DNA of 55,469 nt from a virus. The notes under the pieces are model-generated. The model did no database searches, was not told the DNA's origin, and saw nothing but the letters and a program-made list of their open reading frames with translations. Positions 18,473 through 27,397 of the stretch are shown here, piece by piece. Location: the IMG/VR virus record IMGVR_UViG_3300032271_000676, positions 1 through 55,469 of that record; one strand, written 5' to 3'. Position numbers and translations under genes: made by a program. The stretch's first letter is position 1, and each line of letters begins with the position of its first letter.

Positions 18473-18811
18473 CTAACTCCAACTCAATGTATCTAGGTTT
18501 CCGTTATCAGATGGGTTTGACGTATTTTGTTCTGGTGACAGCACAACGTTTTCATTGGCGTTGATTGATATACCTGTATCAACAACCGCAATGTCTTGAT
18601 CTGGGCGTGGGAACCTAAGGTTTATACGTTCTGTTTGGCGTGCGGGTAAACGATAAGGATCCATGTTGTCACGGCATCCTTGATCACACACTCGTAGTCC
18701 GGGAAAGTTAAAATCAGGCCCTAACGTCACAAAAGGGCGCTTCATCTTGCAGCGGTCGCATATTGCTATGGCAACACTTGCAAGTCCTCGTGTATCGAGA
18801 AATATGGGCAT
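18473..18811 (-). CDS. small structural-cluster protein with Cys pairs
   Basis: 112 residues. The N-terminal half carries CDRCKMKRPF and VCDQGC, a four-Cys set that could bind zinc; the C-terminal half is disordered and Asn/Asp/Ser-rich. It abuts the adaptor gene at 18811 (one base shared) and precedes the tail fibre by 1 base. Small zinc-ribbon proteins beside neck genes are common in such phages; the function is unknown. Confidence 0.6.
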   Translation of the reverse strand: MPIFLDTRGLASVAIAICDRCKMKRPFVTLGPDFNFPGLRVCDQGCRDNMDPYRLPARQTERINLRFPRPDQDIAVVDTGISINANENVVLSPEQNTSNPSDNGNLDTLSWS

Positions 18812-19896
18812 TATCTCGTGTACACACTTATGTTAGGCGCCCAATAAATCGGCGATTTATCACGCTCTTCTTCTTCTGCTTCATGCAGGTACTGTGCAGC
18901 CATTCTTTCAAGATACCCAATACGCTCTACTTCCACATTTGGCATTTCCATCGACATGCGATGAGCAAGCATAAACGTCAAAGCCTCCAGCCAACGCTGT
19001 GGCACCTGTATCTCGTTTTGCATGGTTCCAACATCTTGTACGTAGCCAGAATACCAAACGGTCATTTGTACGAACGAAGATGATGGCACAGGCCACAAAT
19101 ATACTGTCGGCTGCGCTGACGCATTCGACGTACCAATCGTGCGATCAAACCAAAATTGAAACGGCTGGTTCGCCGTGAAGTTCTTATTCGGTAGATTAGT
19201 ATAGTCATCTCGATTCAATCGACTCATTTGAATCTCACGCGAGTTATTGCCAAAGTACAACTCACGCAAACTTAATATCGTGCTGCCGTTTGCAAGCATT
19301 CGGTAGTACGCCACGTTTTGGCCCGGATCTATATCCTGCCAGTACCATTCACCATCTTGTACGGTAACGTTGCTTGCAGTATATAAGGTTGTCCAATTGG
19401 TGCCATCTGCTGACGCCTGCAGGGAATATCCCCATACTTGCGACCCACCGCCAGAAATGTAGGGCATAAAGCCAATAGAGCCGATGTAAACATTTTGGCC
19501 ATAATTGACTGACATTTGCCCGCCATACGTGGTTTGTTGGCAGTATGTATCTGTATTTCCATCGTATACGTTTGCAACATTTCCGCCAGAATCAGAAGAA
19601 TATGACCCGCTCGGTCGCGCCATCTGGCGATACAGCACCTGCAGCACATCATTTGTGCCTACCGGTAAGGGATAAATATATTGATTTGCAATTAGGCCCT
19701 GAACATATTTGATAATTGTCCAGTAATTAATGCCCAGATTGGTTAAATGGGATAATACGAAGTACAGCGACTCTTTAGCAGATAATAATTGCTCTGAAGT
19801 AAGTTCTTCAGCTAATTTTCCGCAACGACGAGCGCCATGATCTATCAGCTGCTGCACAGTGATAGTTGTTTGGCCTACCGTACCTGAATATGACAT
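18811..19896 (-). CDS. neck adaptor-like protein carrying an inserted F5/8-type (discoidin) domain
   Basis: 361 residues. The outer parts resemble a P22 gp4-like tail accessory factor: an N-terminal helical bundle (VQQLIDHGARRCGKLAEEL), then LIANQYIYPLPVGTNDVLQV, and a C-terminal helical arm (PQRWLEALTFMLAHRMSMEM). Between about 90 and 215 lies an inserted beta domain with NVYDGNTDTYCQQT and WGYSLQASADGTNWTTLY and then VQDGEWYWQDID, a pattern of F5/8-type C (discoidin-like) carbohydrate-binding modules. An exposed binding module on a neck ring is known for other phages and may give weak surface binding. Both assignments rest on motifs read by eye. Confidence 0.65.
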   Translation of the reverse strand: MSYSGTVGQTTITVQQLIDHGARRCGKLAEELTSEQLLSAKESLYFVLSHLTNLGINYWTIIKYVQGLIANQYIYPLPVGTNDVLQVLYRQMARPSGSYSSDSGGNVANVYDGNTDTYCQQTTYGGQMSVNYGQNVYIGSIGFMPYISGGGSQVWGYSLQASADGTNWTTLYTASNVTVQDGEWYWQDIDPGQNVAYYRMLANGSTILSLRELYFGNNSREIQMSRLNRDDYTNLPNKNFTANQPFQFWFDRTIGTSNASAQPTVYLWPVPSSSFVQMTVWYSGYVQDVGTMQNEIQVPQRWLEALTFMLAHRMSMEMPNVEVERIGYLERMAAQYLHEAEEEERDKSPIYWAPNISVYTR

Positions 19897-20418
19897 TTAC
19901 CACCCCGGACATTTCCACCGTTTCATGGAAGCGCGGGAGCGCGATCCCGGCTCGCTTTTTTCTGCTACGGAACCCATCCTTGCACAAAAGGAATCTTTGC
20001 GAGGACCGCCTTCGGGCTGCGGTGCTTTGAGGTGTGAGCCAGTCTCACGATTATACTTCTCTCTGCCCTTTTGCGTTAGCCCCGCTCCACGCTCTACAGA
20101 CATTTTTTCGCCGCGACCAACAGCTAAGGAGGGGCCTCCATCTTTATGCTTGGCTGTTTTGGCGCTCTCTATGAAGGCTTGTTTAGTTGGAGCACCTGAC
20201 GAACCAGCGCGGCGCATCTTCTCGCCGCTGCCGTGACTAATTCTTTCACGCTTTGCCCAAATATTTGCATACAATCCACCTTTTTTAAAATGTTTACTTT
20301 CGTCGGCCTCTATAAAATGTTTGCCGACTTTTTGTGATACGCCCACCTTTTCCGCAAAATCTGGGTTGTGAGCTACCGCCGCCATTAATTTGTGCTGTTT
20401 AGCAGATTTGCTTGGCAT
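19897..20418 (-). CDS. conserved basic phage protein with KGGLYANIWAKRERI motif
   Basis: 173 residues, strongly basic. The N-terminus KSAKQHKLMAAVAHNPDFAE and the core KKGGLYANIWAKRERI followed by SGAPTKQAFIESAKTAK are a widely conserved phage module of no known function. Two double-glycine motifs (FKKGG, HKDGG) match the motif repeated in other virion proteins here. Its C-terminal ~70 residues are less typical. It sits between an adaptor and a large structural protein, so a virion or DNA-binding role is likely but unproven. Confidence 0.65.
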   Translation of the reverse strand: MPSKSAKQHKLMAAVAHNPDFAEKVGVSQKVGKHFIEADESKHFKKGGLYANIWAKRERISHGSGEKMRRAGSSGAPTKQAFIESAKTAKHKDGGPSLAVGRGEKMSVERGAGLTQKGREKYNRETGSHLKAPQPEGGPRKDSFCARMGSVAEKSEPGSRSRASMKRWKCPGW

Positions 20419-20420
20419 AG

Positions 20421-23400
20421 TTAAGCCTGTGATTCTTGCCAGCTAATACGACCCGAAATACTTGCTTGACCCGTACCGGACAAATTGGTTACTACAACAT
20501 AGAGGATATCTGGTCCATCCGGGAATGTACCCTGAGTCCCACCACCCACCGTTTGTGAAATACCGCCACCCATACCTGCATTCCCGATAGCTGCGACCGC
20601 TGTCAAATCTAGTGTCGTTTGACCGCCAGCATTACTATATGACGCCGCAATTGATTCACCACCTGTAATGGTAGCTGCGCCAGCATATGATGCCGCTGGG
20701 TTTCCGCCATTACCATTTACAGCCACTTGTGAAATAGATGAGGTAAATGTGTTGTTCTGTGTTGGCGATTGAAATACTGATGCGGTTCCGCCATAACCAG
20801 TTTTAAATTCACTAACAATACCATTCAAGATCAACTGAATTAGGAATGTACCCGTGGTTTGTACCCCCAGCTCTCGCAATTGCAACTGCAGTCTATTGAT
20901 AACTTCTTTATTTCCCAATACACCAACCGTACCATTATCAACCGACGGGGCTACACGAATTGCTAAAATTGGTACTGTTGCACCATTATTTACGGTGATT
21001 CCAGATGTTCCATAATTAAAGATCAATGAAACGTCGTTTGTAAATCCACCATCCATCACAACTGACGAACCCCAGTGCGACAACACCGCTGCTGTGTCAG
21101 GAGCTGAATACTCAACTGCCGTTTGTGAAATTAATGTGTATGGAAAAGCAGTTGCAGCCGCACCACCCGTTGTTCCTCGCGTACAGCCTAGCAATGATGT
21201 TGGCGTTAAGGTTAAGTATGAAAAGTATTCAATTGTACCTAGAGCAGGAATTTGAAAGGTTAACCCGGTTGTAGTACCTGCAGTAGTTGTAATTGCTGCC
21301 CCACCAAATGTCGCAGACAAAGTCATCTGAGATGTAGTGGTTGTTGCAATTGTGTAGTAAATACCTGCAGTTATACCTGTTGCAGTACCCGTATTAGTTC
21401 CTGATACCACCACTGCTAAACCAGTCACCATTCCGGTTTGAGTTGTAAAGGTAAAATTACCTGTGGTTGATGAAGCGGTTACGGCCAACAATGTTGCCGA
21501 ATTACCAATAATCCGCCCGTTACCACCAGCTGGGTTAAATCCTGTCGTGCTTACAACAGGAATTGTAGAATCCCCCGCGCCAATTGATGCTGTTAATAAC
21601 GTTTGTGCTAACTGACCATTTTGTTCATAGTGCGACGGCAAATTACCCGAACGCATATATGCTGTGTATTGAATGTTGTTGTTTTGAAATCCATAAACAT
21701 AAAGGATTGCACCGCCTTGCATACGGAAGCCAAAACGTATTACACCTGCGCCATACCATGAATAGTCCATGTACCACATCTGAATTTTGGTTAAATCTAA
21801 GTTATAACCAGAAGGATTTGATGCAGAGAATGAGCCATCACAAACATCCCACCATTGCGACTGGGGAACTTTAGTATCAATTGTGCGCGATATAAATACT
21901 GTCGGGTTCGAAGTCCCACGGTATTCAGGACTGATGTACATTGTTGAATTATTAACAATGTTCAATACACGGTATGTTTGTCCGCGAATAACGATGTTAT
22001 CGCCAACAAAAAGCTGTGTTGACCAAATACAAGTATTACTTCCAACTACCAAACTGCTTCCCTGCGTTACTGATGCCTGTCCATCTACTTGGTTTACGCT
22101 ATTACGCCATACACAAGACAAAACCGATCCGCTATATTCAAAGAACATGCCGTTTTGCAAATCAAAGAAACCTAACCTGTTAACCGATCCATACCAAATT
22201 GTCGGGCTAACGATGATAAATGCGCCTGTTGATGTTGCTGGTGAAACAACAGGATTGCCATTATTTAAAGTTACATATGTAAATGTCGTTGGCGTAGGAA
22301 CAGTAAGAATTCTGAAATTGCCATTGTATGCGGCCTGATCACAACCACTCACCGCAATATAACTGTTTATTTGCAAATTATGCGGAACTGGCGATGTAAC
22401 AGTTACTGTATAAATATTGTTGCTAACCGTAAAGGTTAAGAATGGCTGTTGAATTCTAGGCTTTAAAATTGAACCCGTTGAAAATTGGATTCCTTTACCT
22501 GATTGATAACGGAAATAACGGCGCGTTTGACGAATTAAATCTTGATTTGGAATTGACGATCCAACGGTAAAGTTTACCGATCCATCATATGCGTGAGTTG
22601 CCACCCAGCCAGCAGGACGCATGTACAGCGAATTTGCAGTGGTAAATGTCAATCCTAACAGCGTACCCGATGTTGTGGTTATCGCAACGCCAGCAGTTGT
22701 TTGCAACGTAAATGTTGTTGCTGATGCTGCTGTTATTAGATAAGTTGTAGGATTCGAGTAGCCACTAATTGCACCGGTTGCCTGTGAATTTAACGTACCA
22801 GAAATAGTAAGAAAATTACCAACTTGTAATGCATTACCATTTGATGATGCTGTATAGCTAAACGTGCCACCGCCACTAGTAACCTGTACACCTACGGGAT
22901 TAGGCGTAATTGTGTTAGTTACTGCATTAGTCAACGTTCCTGTTGGTGCTGTTGCAACAACATACGTGAACGTATTCAGTGTTGGGACTGTAGCTACAAC
23001 GTATGCACCAGTCACACCACCACCAGATGACGAAACCACGTTTGCTACGTAAATCAAACTTCCTGCTGATAATCCATGCGGGAAATTCGTCGTGACCGTA
23101 ATAGTTGTACCGCTATACGTAAATGCAGATGCCGTATTTAAATTGTATGCGCTTTGCGAGTAAAAATAACCTTGATATACATATGTAGCACTTGGGTTAT
23201 ATATATTTGTAGTTGTTGGAGTATTAATAACAACAAATGTAAATTGCGTTGAGCTTGCTGATGCAACTAACCACCAACCATTAACGTTTGAATCAAGCGT
23301 ATCTTGAATAAAAATCGGCGTTCCAACAACGGGATTTAATGATGAGTTAACAGTAACTGTTTTACCTGAAGTTGTAATTGTTGCCGCAATCGGATTTTGT

Positions 23401-23642
23401 AAAAGTAATGGTGCTGTTTGATTTGTGTAGTAATAAGCGCCTGCGCGATTTTGCTGCAAGGCAATTTGTTCCCACTTAGTAGATTGCTGACCATATTCAA
23501 AGTCAGTATCAATCAATGATTGCGGTTGTGAAACACGCAGCTTATCAACGGCATCATATGCCCCAGAGCGCTGCGCTTGTTGAATTCTTAAATTGTTTTC
23601 GTTATTGGGTGACGAGTTTGTGTAGACGACTAGTTGTGCCAT
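20421..23642 (-). CDS. large beta-rich structural (tail/baseplate-like) protein
   Basis: 1073 residues. The N-terminus contains DKLRVSQPQSLIDTDFEYG followed by QSTKWE, a conserved segment of large aquatic-phage structural proteins. The middle holds multiple cassettes about 60-75 residues long, of the type GAISGYSNPTTYLITAASAT and TGITAGIYYTIATTTTSQMT, each ending in TT(S/A)GT.xGLTF. These also occur in the hub and in the 426-residue protein. The C-terminal ~350 residues (VVMDGGFTNDVSLIFNYG, then RVAPSVDNGTVG) look like a separate conserved domain. Probably a peripheral appendage or adsorption protein; exact place in the particle unknown. Confidence 0.6.
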   Translation of the reverse strand: MAQLVVYTNSSPNNENNLRIQQAQRSGAYDAVDKLRVSQPQSLIDTDFEYGQQSTKWEQIALQQNRAGAYYYTNQTAPLLLQNPIAATITTSGKTVTVNSSLNPVVGTPIFIQDTLDSNVNGWWLVASASSTQFTFVVINTPTTTNIYNPSATYVYQGYFYSQSAYNLNTASAFTYSGTTITVTTNFPHGLSAGSLIYVANVVSSSGGGVTGAYVVATVPTLNTFTYVVATAPTGTLTNAVTNTITPNPVGVQVTSGGGTFSYTASSNGNALQVGNFLTISGTLNSQATGAISGYSNPTTYLITAASATTFTLQTTAGVAITTTSGTLLGLTFTTANSLYMRPAGWVATHAYDGSVNFTVGSSIPNQDLIRQTRRYFRYQSGKGIQFSTGSILKPRIQQPFLTFTVSNNIYTVTVTSPVPHNLQINSYIAVSGCDQAAYNGNFRILTVPTPTTFTYVTLNNGNPVVSPATSTGAFIIVSPTIWYGSVNRLGFFDLQNGMFFEYSGSVLSCVWRNSVNQVDGQASVTQGSSLVVGSNTCIWSTQLFVGDNIVIRGQTYRVLNIVNNSTMYISPEYRGTSNPTVFISRTIDTKVPQSQWWDVCDGSFSASNPSGYNLDLTKIQMWYMDYSWYGAGVIRFGFRMQGGAILYVYGFQNNNIQYTAYMRSGNLPSHYEQNGQLAQTLLTASIGAGDSTIPVVSTTGFNPAGGNGRIIGNSATLLAVTASSTTGNFTFTTQTGMVTGLAVVVSGTNTGTATGITAGIYYTIATTTTSQMTLSATFGGAAITTTAGTTTGLTFQIPALGTIEYFSYLTLTPTSLLGCTRGTTGGAAATAFPYTLISQTAVEYSAPDTAAVLSHWGSSVVMDGGFTNDVSLIFNYGTSGITVNNGATVPILAIRVAPSVDNGTVGVLGNKEVINRLQLQLRELGVQTTGTFLIQLILNGIVSEFKTGYGGTASVFQSPTQNNTFTSSISQVAVNGNGGNPAASYAGAATITGGESIAASYSNAGGQTTLDLTAVAAIGNAGMGGGISQTVGGGTQGTFPDGPDILYVVVTNLSGTGQASISGRISWQESQA

Positions 23643-23663
23643 ATTTCCACCTGTTTAATGGTA

Positions 23664-23687
23664 AAGCAGGGGTTTTACCCCCTGCTT
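23664..23687. other. intergenic hairpin between structural genes
   Basis: A 9-bp perfect stem (AAGCAGGGG with CCCCTGCTT) and a 6-base loop lie between the stop of the His-rich gene (23691) and the start of the next gene (23642). Read leftward it is followed by TACCATT, not a T run, so it is not a classical terminator in the direction of transcription. It could slow polymerase, protect upstream mRNA ends or be a processing site. Confidence 0.6.
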
Positions 23688-23690
23688 ATT

Positions 23691-25118
23691 TTACTTCGCT
23701 TTTCCGCCAACTACGCGGTGGTGAACTTTGCCACCCTTTTTAAACGTTCCTGACAATTCATTTATTGACACAAAAGGGCTTGGCGGCTTTTTACCTTGCA
23801 ACATTTCTTCGGGGGCGCCGCTGTCGTTAACACTTCCCCCCGAAGCGTAATGCTTTTTTACAGTACGGCCTCCATGCTTAAACCCGCCTTGGCCATTCTT
23901 TACTTCTCCAGTAGTAGTCCCGGACGCACCGGGGCGCGTACCTACAACATTACCAAACTCCCATTGATGGGGTTGCGCTACGGTTTCTGACGACGTACCG
24001 GAGCGCTTACCTGCCAAAGGGTGGTCACCCATAATCGCACCGGACTCAAACTTGCGTCCGTGCGCCTCTTTGTGAACCTTTTTTCCTACACCGCGTGTTG
24101 CTACTTCGTGATGCGTAACCTCACCACCTTTTTTGTAACCAGACTGACCCATCTTTACAATCCCAGTTGGGCCTTTTGTGTGGTCAGGATGTGCAGTATT
24201 GTGTTTAGTATTTAAATACTCACCTGCATTACCTGTAATGGTGCCGACTTCGGAGCCATGCTTTTCTTTCACAGCGCCACCGTCTTTGTATCCACCCATG
24301 CACATTTGAGCTTTTTTCATATGATGTTTCATCATACGCTCGTGATGCGAGGATCCGCCTTCCGCACATTTCATCGCATGATGATGTGCTTTAGCCAAAT
24401 GCTCATGCATCTCATGCATGCCACCTTCTTTGTGATGCTCTTTGTGCTCGTGGTGTTTTTCGTGAACTTTGCCGCCTTTTTTATACCCGGCTGCATTGCC
24501 CTTATGAATTTCACCAGTACCACCCTTGGTACGGTCTGCAACTGCTGTATGCATTAAAGTATTTAAATACTGTTTTGCATCGTTTTCAATTGCGCTACGC
24601 GAACCAAAATCATCAATCATACGCGCATCATGTGCAAAGCTTGCCTCAATACCGCCCTCTTTTACAGGACCGCCTTTTGCAAACTTATGCATTCTGCCAC
24701 CATGTTTTTTGTTGGTATCAGCTGGGATTGCTTGTCCAGTTGTACCGCCTTCTTTCAAACCATGATGAGCCTTACGCGCTTTCATATGCTCATGTTTCTT
24801 GAGCTCTGCACGCAATTTTTTCATCTCGGCTTCAGATGCTGCACCACCTTTTTTCATCATGGGGGCAGCCATTTTGCCGTGGCCCATCATTGCTGCCATA
24901 CGTGGACTCATACGGCGACCGGTAACATTGGGAGCTTCTACAGGCAACCCACCGCCCATAGCTTTCTTGACCGCTTTTTTGCCGTGATGCTCATGGTGCT
25001 CATGGTGCTCATGGTGAGCATGATGCTTTTTGTGATGAGCGGAACCACCTTTTTTGAGCTTCAGCTCTACGCCGGGCTCGGTGGTTTCCATCTTAATCAT
25101 CGGTTTAAAATCACTCAT
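23691..25118 (-). CDS. His/Lys/Gly-rich virion protein with about 19 double-glycine motifs
   Basis: 475 residues of unusual composition. A His block (residues 28-46, HHKKHHAHHEHHEHHEHH) and further His clusters could bind metal. Around 19 Gly-Gly motifs of the form (Y/F/L/M)-x-(K/E/D)-G-G recur throughout. At least three degenerate ~45-residue units repeat in the second half (EYLNTKHNTAHPDHTKGPTG and then GYKKGG type). No enzymatic domain is visible. It lies between the 426-residue and 1073-residue structural genes and is probably a particle component, perhaps a linker or internal protein. Function unknown. Confidence 0.6.
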   Translation of the reverse strand: MSDFKPMIKMETTEPGVELKLKKGGSAHHKKHHAHHEHHEHHEHHGKKAVKKAMGGGLPVEAPNVTGRRMSPRMAAMMGHGKMAAPMMKKGGAASEAEMKKLRAELKKHEHMKARKAHHGLKEGGTTGQAIPADTNKKHGGRMHKFAKGGPVKEGGIEASFAHDARMIDDFGSRSAIENDAKQYLNTLMHTAVADRTKGGTGEIHKGNAAGYKKGGKVHEKHHEHKEHHKEGGMHEMHEHLAKAHHHAMKCAEGGSSHHERMMKHHMKKAQMCMGGYKDGGAVKEKHGSEVGTITGNAGEYLNTKHNTAHPDHTKGPTGIVKMGQSGYKKGGEVTHHEVATRGVGKKVHKEAHGRKFESGAIMGDHPLAGKRSGTSSETVAQPHQWEFGNVVGTRPGASGTTTGEVKNGQGGFKHGGRTVKKHYASGGSVNDSGAPEEMLQGKKPPSPFVSINELSGTFKKGGKVHHRVVGGKAK

Positions 25119-25130
25119 TATGGCCTCCTA

Positions 25131-26411
25131 TTAGGCTTGAGTATTACCAAGCAAACCGGCTACGGTTGCATTGGGACCTGCACCAAGGGCAGGAAGAGAA
25201 ATAGTCATTACCAAACGAGCAGAGCCGTTAGGCGAAGACGAAGGAGAGTATGTACCACGCACATCACCAGTAGTTGTCGATGCGGTGGCCAATACAGCAG
25301 CTACAAACGTTCCAGCATCACGGGCTAGAGTATTATTCCAACCAACTGAGGTAACGTATCCAGCATCGGTAATACGAATAGGTGAACCTAAAACGTTACC
25401 CGTTCCTACTGTAATTGACACTCCAGAAGCTTTTGAAATTGTGATACCAGAAATCTGATAAAACGCCTTCGTGCTTGCTGCAGTACCAGCTGATGAAGTA
25501 CTGGTTGTAATTGCTTGGGACATTGCCTGTCCGTAGTAATCGTAACCAGATACAGTCACAGTTACTGCTGTAATTGAATTTACAAACGTTAAACCTGTGT
25601 TGGTCCCTGAAGCGGTAGTAGTAATTGCCGCACCGGCCGTAGTAACCAAAGTAAATGTGGTTGTACCGTTAGTTGCAGAAATAATGTATGTACCAGCTGC
25701 CAAACCAGAAGTACCAGTGTTGGTACCCGTTACAGTAACGGTTTGACCAACAGCAAGACCTACTAGCGCTGTGGTAGAAACAGTAAACGCACCAGCACTT
25801 CCACCTGCGCCTGAAGCTGCAGTTGCAATGTTTGCAGTCACAAATGAAGCAGCAGTGAACGAACCATTGGTAACTACAACGTTGCGAGGTACGTCCAAGA
25901 AATACGTCGTTGTACCATCAGCGCGGGGCGTGTTGGGAGGTGATGTATTGCTTGATGTGACTGCGGTACCTGCAGCCAAGGTCAAAGAAGATGACGTTAA
26001 CGATGCAGGGGTTGTTGAGGTTACAAGGTTATTAGCAACAGAAGCTTGAGGAATAATATCCCAAACATACTGACGACCCAAAGGTCCTGCGCCAGTTGCC
26101 ATCGGTGCTGGATCTGCTAACAGCGCATTTCCACCTTGATACATAGTGGTGGCAGATGCAACCGTTTGTGATGTGCTAACCGTTGCGCTTGTTGCGCTGT
26201 TAACTGCAGTAATATAAGTACCTGCAGTAACTGCTGATGATGCGTCCTTGATGAACGCACCAACAACTAGGGGATCACCAGACAAGTTGCTGACAACCGT
26301 TAGGGTAGTACCCGAAATTGTTGCAGAAAATATACCCGTTACTGGGTAGTTACCCGTTCCTTGGTAAGCGTTAGCGGCACCTAGAAACAGGTCATCAGAA
26401 AACTGAGGCAT
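25131..26411 (-). CDS. beta-rich capsid-associated structural protein
   Basis: 426 residues, the first gene after the major capsid protein. The N-terminus MPQFSDDLFLGAANAYQ leads into an [20 protein letters not shown] cassette, and a second cassette near residues 220-290 is of the GLAAGTYIISATNGTTTFTL type. The rest is Ala/Thr/Ser-rich beta sequence. Its position and composition suggest a head decoration or head-fibre protein, but this is inference. Separated from the capsid gene by a strong hairpin. Confidence 0.55.
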   Translation of the reverse strand: MPQFSDDLFLGAANAYQGTGNYPVTGIFSATISGTTLTVVSNLSGDPLVVGAFIKDASSAVTAGTYITAVNSATSATVSTSQTVASATTMYQGGNALLADPAPMATGAGPLGRQYVWDIIPQASVANNLVTSTTPASLTSSSLTLAAGTAVTSSNTSPPNTPRADGTTTYFLDVPRNVVVTNGSFTAASFVTANIATAASGAGGSAGAFTVSTTALVGLAVGQTVTVTGTNTGTSGLAAGTYIISATNGTTTFTLVTTAGAAITTTASGTNTGLTFVNSITAVTVTVSGYDYYGQAMSQAITTSTSSAGTAASTKAFYQISGITISKASGVSITVGTGNVLGSPIRITDAGYVTSVGWNNTLARDAGTFVAAVLATASTTTGDVRGTYSPSSSPNGSARLVMTISLPALGAGPNATVAGLLGNTQA

Positions 26412-26440
26412 GATGCTCTCCTTTATTGACCAGTTTAAAC

Positions 26441-26462
26441 GGGGATCGGCGAACCGACCCCC
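26441..26462 (-). terminator. hairpin (attenuator) after the major capsid gene
   Basis: Read leftward: GGGGGTCGG, loop TTCG, CCGATCCCC, a 9-bp stem with one G-U pair and a stable TTCG loop, 7 bases past the capsid stop codon. Only a short T stretch follows (GTTTAAAC), so it is likely a partial terminator or mRNA-stabilising hairpin that raises capsid expression over downstream genes. Confidence 0.6.
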
Positions 26463-26468
26463 AATTTA

Positions 26469-27383
26469 TTAGACGCCGGGCGTACCGTACAAGGCACGAG
26501 GATCAGTGAAGCCGGGAATGTAACGCTCAGTAGCCTTATAGCGCATGCTATCAGTCTCAAAGTCACCTTCCATAGTCTTCTCTAAACGACGACGCATCAT
26601 CAGCTTCATGCCTTCTGGTGCGTCAGTCTGAACCCACCATGCAGTCGCAGAAGTCAAACGGGACAGAACTGCTGCGCCCTCGTCTAACAAGCCAATTGAC
26701 TTGATTGGGTTAACGTCGTTGTTTCCAGTACCAGCGCGGAGCACAGACTTTAGCAAGACTTCAGCAGTAAAAATATTACCGGGAGCAACCACCAGTTGGC
26801 GGGGAACCAAACGAATTTTTTTACCGTTGTTATCAACAGCGTTACGAATCTGAATCAGCATCTGTTCCAAAGAAGTTTGGGACAATACTGCAGCAGTTGA
26901 AAGCTGATTGCTAAAAGTACCTGCAGCGATTGGGTGTGCAGTATTAATTAAAGATACGCCATCACCACCAACATAAGCGCTGTTAAACGCAGTGTTCAAA
27001 ATGTTTGCGCATAACAATTCTTTGGTTTCGATCAGAGACTGCGCCAAGTGACGGGCATAGGTCTGGCCGATACGGATGTGATCACCATCTTCAACGAGCA
27101 CTTTGGTCAATGCGAATGCAAGACCGTACACGTTGTAGACATAGCGCTGCAGAAACAGCACGCCACCTTGCTGGTAGCTAACGGGCGTACCGTCAGGCAG
27201 CTGAGGTGCAGCGCCGAAGCCATACAGAACTGGCTCTTCGTGATAGTTTCGAGGAATACCATCTTCTTCGCGGAATACACGCGACCACTCGTCTACGCGC
27301 TGGTCGTATACGCCGTCGAAGCATTCGTTCAGGATGGGTTCTACAATGGACCGGAAGTCCGTACTTCTCATTGGAGCTGCCAT
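26469..27383 (-). CDS. major capsid protein (HK97-fold type)
   Basis: 304 residues, the usual size for a major head subunit. Features: N-terminal arm MRSTDFRSIVEPILNECFDG, a long spine-helix region (DHIRIGQTYARHLAQSLIETK), the characteristic SLINTAHPIAAGTFSNQL segment, and RLVPRQLVVAPGNIF before the C-terminal domain. These match the Mu-gpT-like branch of HK97-type coat proteins. No long N-terminal delta domain is present, so assembly probably uses the separate scaffold-like protein encoded at 28540-29502. Strong ribosome-binding site (AGGAGGGG) upstream. Confidence 0.85.
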   Translation of the reverse strand: MAAPMRSTDFRSIVEPILNECFDGVYDQRVDEWSRVFREEDGIPRNYHEEPVLYGFGAAPQLPDGTPVSYQQGGVLFLQRYVYNVYGLAFALTKVLVEDGDHIRIGQTYARHLAQSLIETKELLCANILNTAFNSAYVGGDGVSLINTAHPIAAGTFSNQLSTAAVLSQTSLEQMLIQIRNAVDNNGKKIRLVPRQLVVAPGNIFTAEVLLKSVLRAGTGNNDVNPIKSIGLLDEGAAVLSRLTSATAWWVQTDAPEGMKLMMRRRLEKTMEGDFETDSMRYKATERYIPGFTDPRALYGTPGV

Positions 27384-27397
27384 TTTTCAACCCCTCC

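Noticed and set aside
19989-20030. Fifth copy of the palindromic repeat (encodes PQPEGGP)
   Set aside because: Only the peptide is loosely similar; the DNA palindrome is not kept.
24258-25328. Rightward frames up to 232 codons opposite the His-rich gene
   Set aside because: Antisense of His/Lys/Gly repeats, giving Met/Cys/Phe-rich translations with no start signal.
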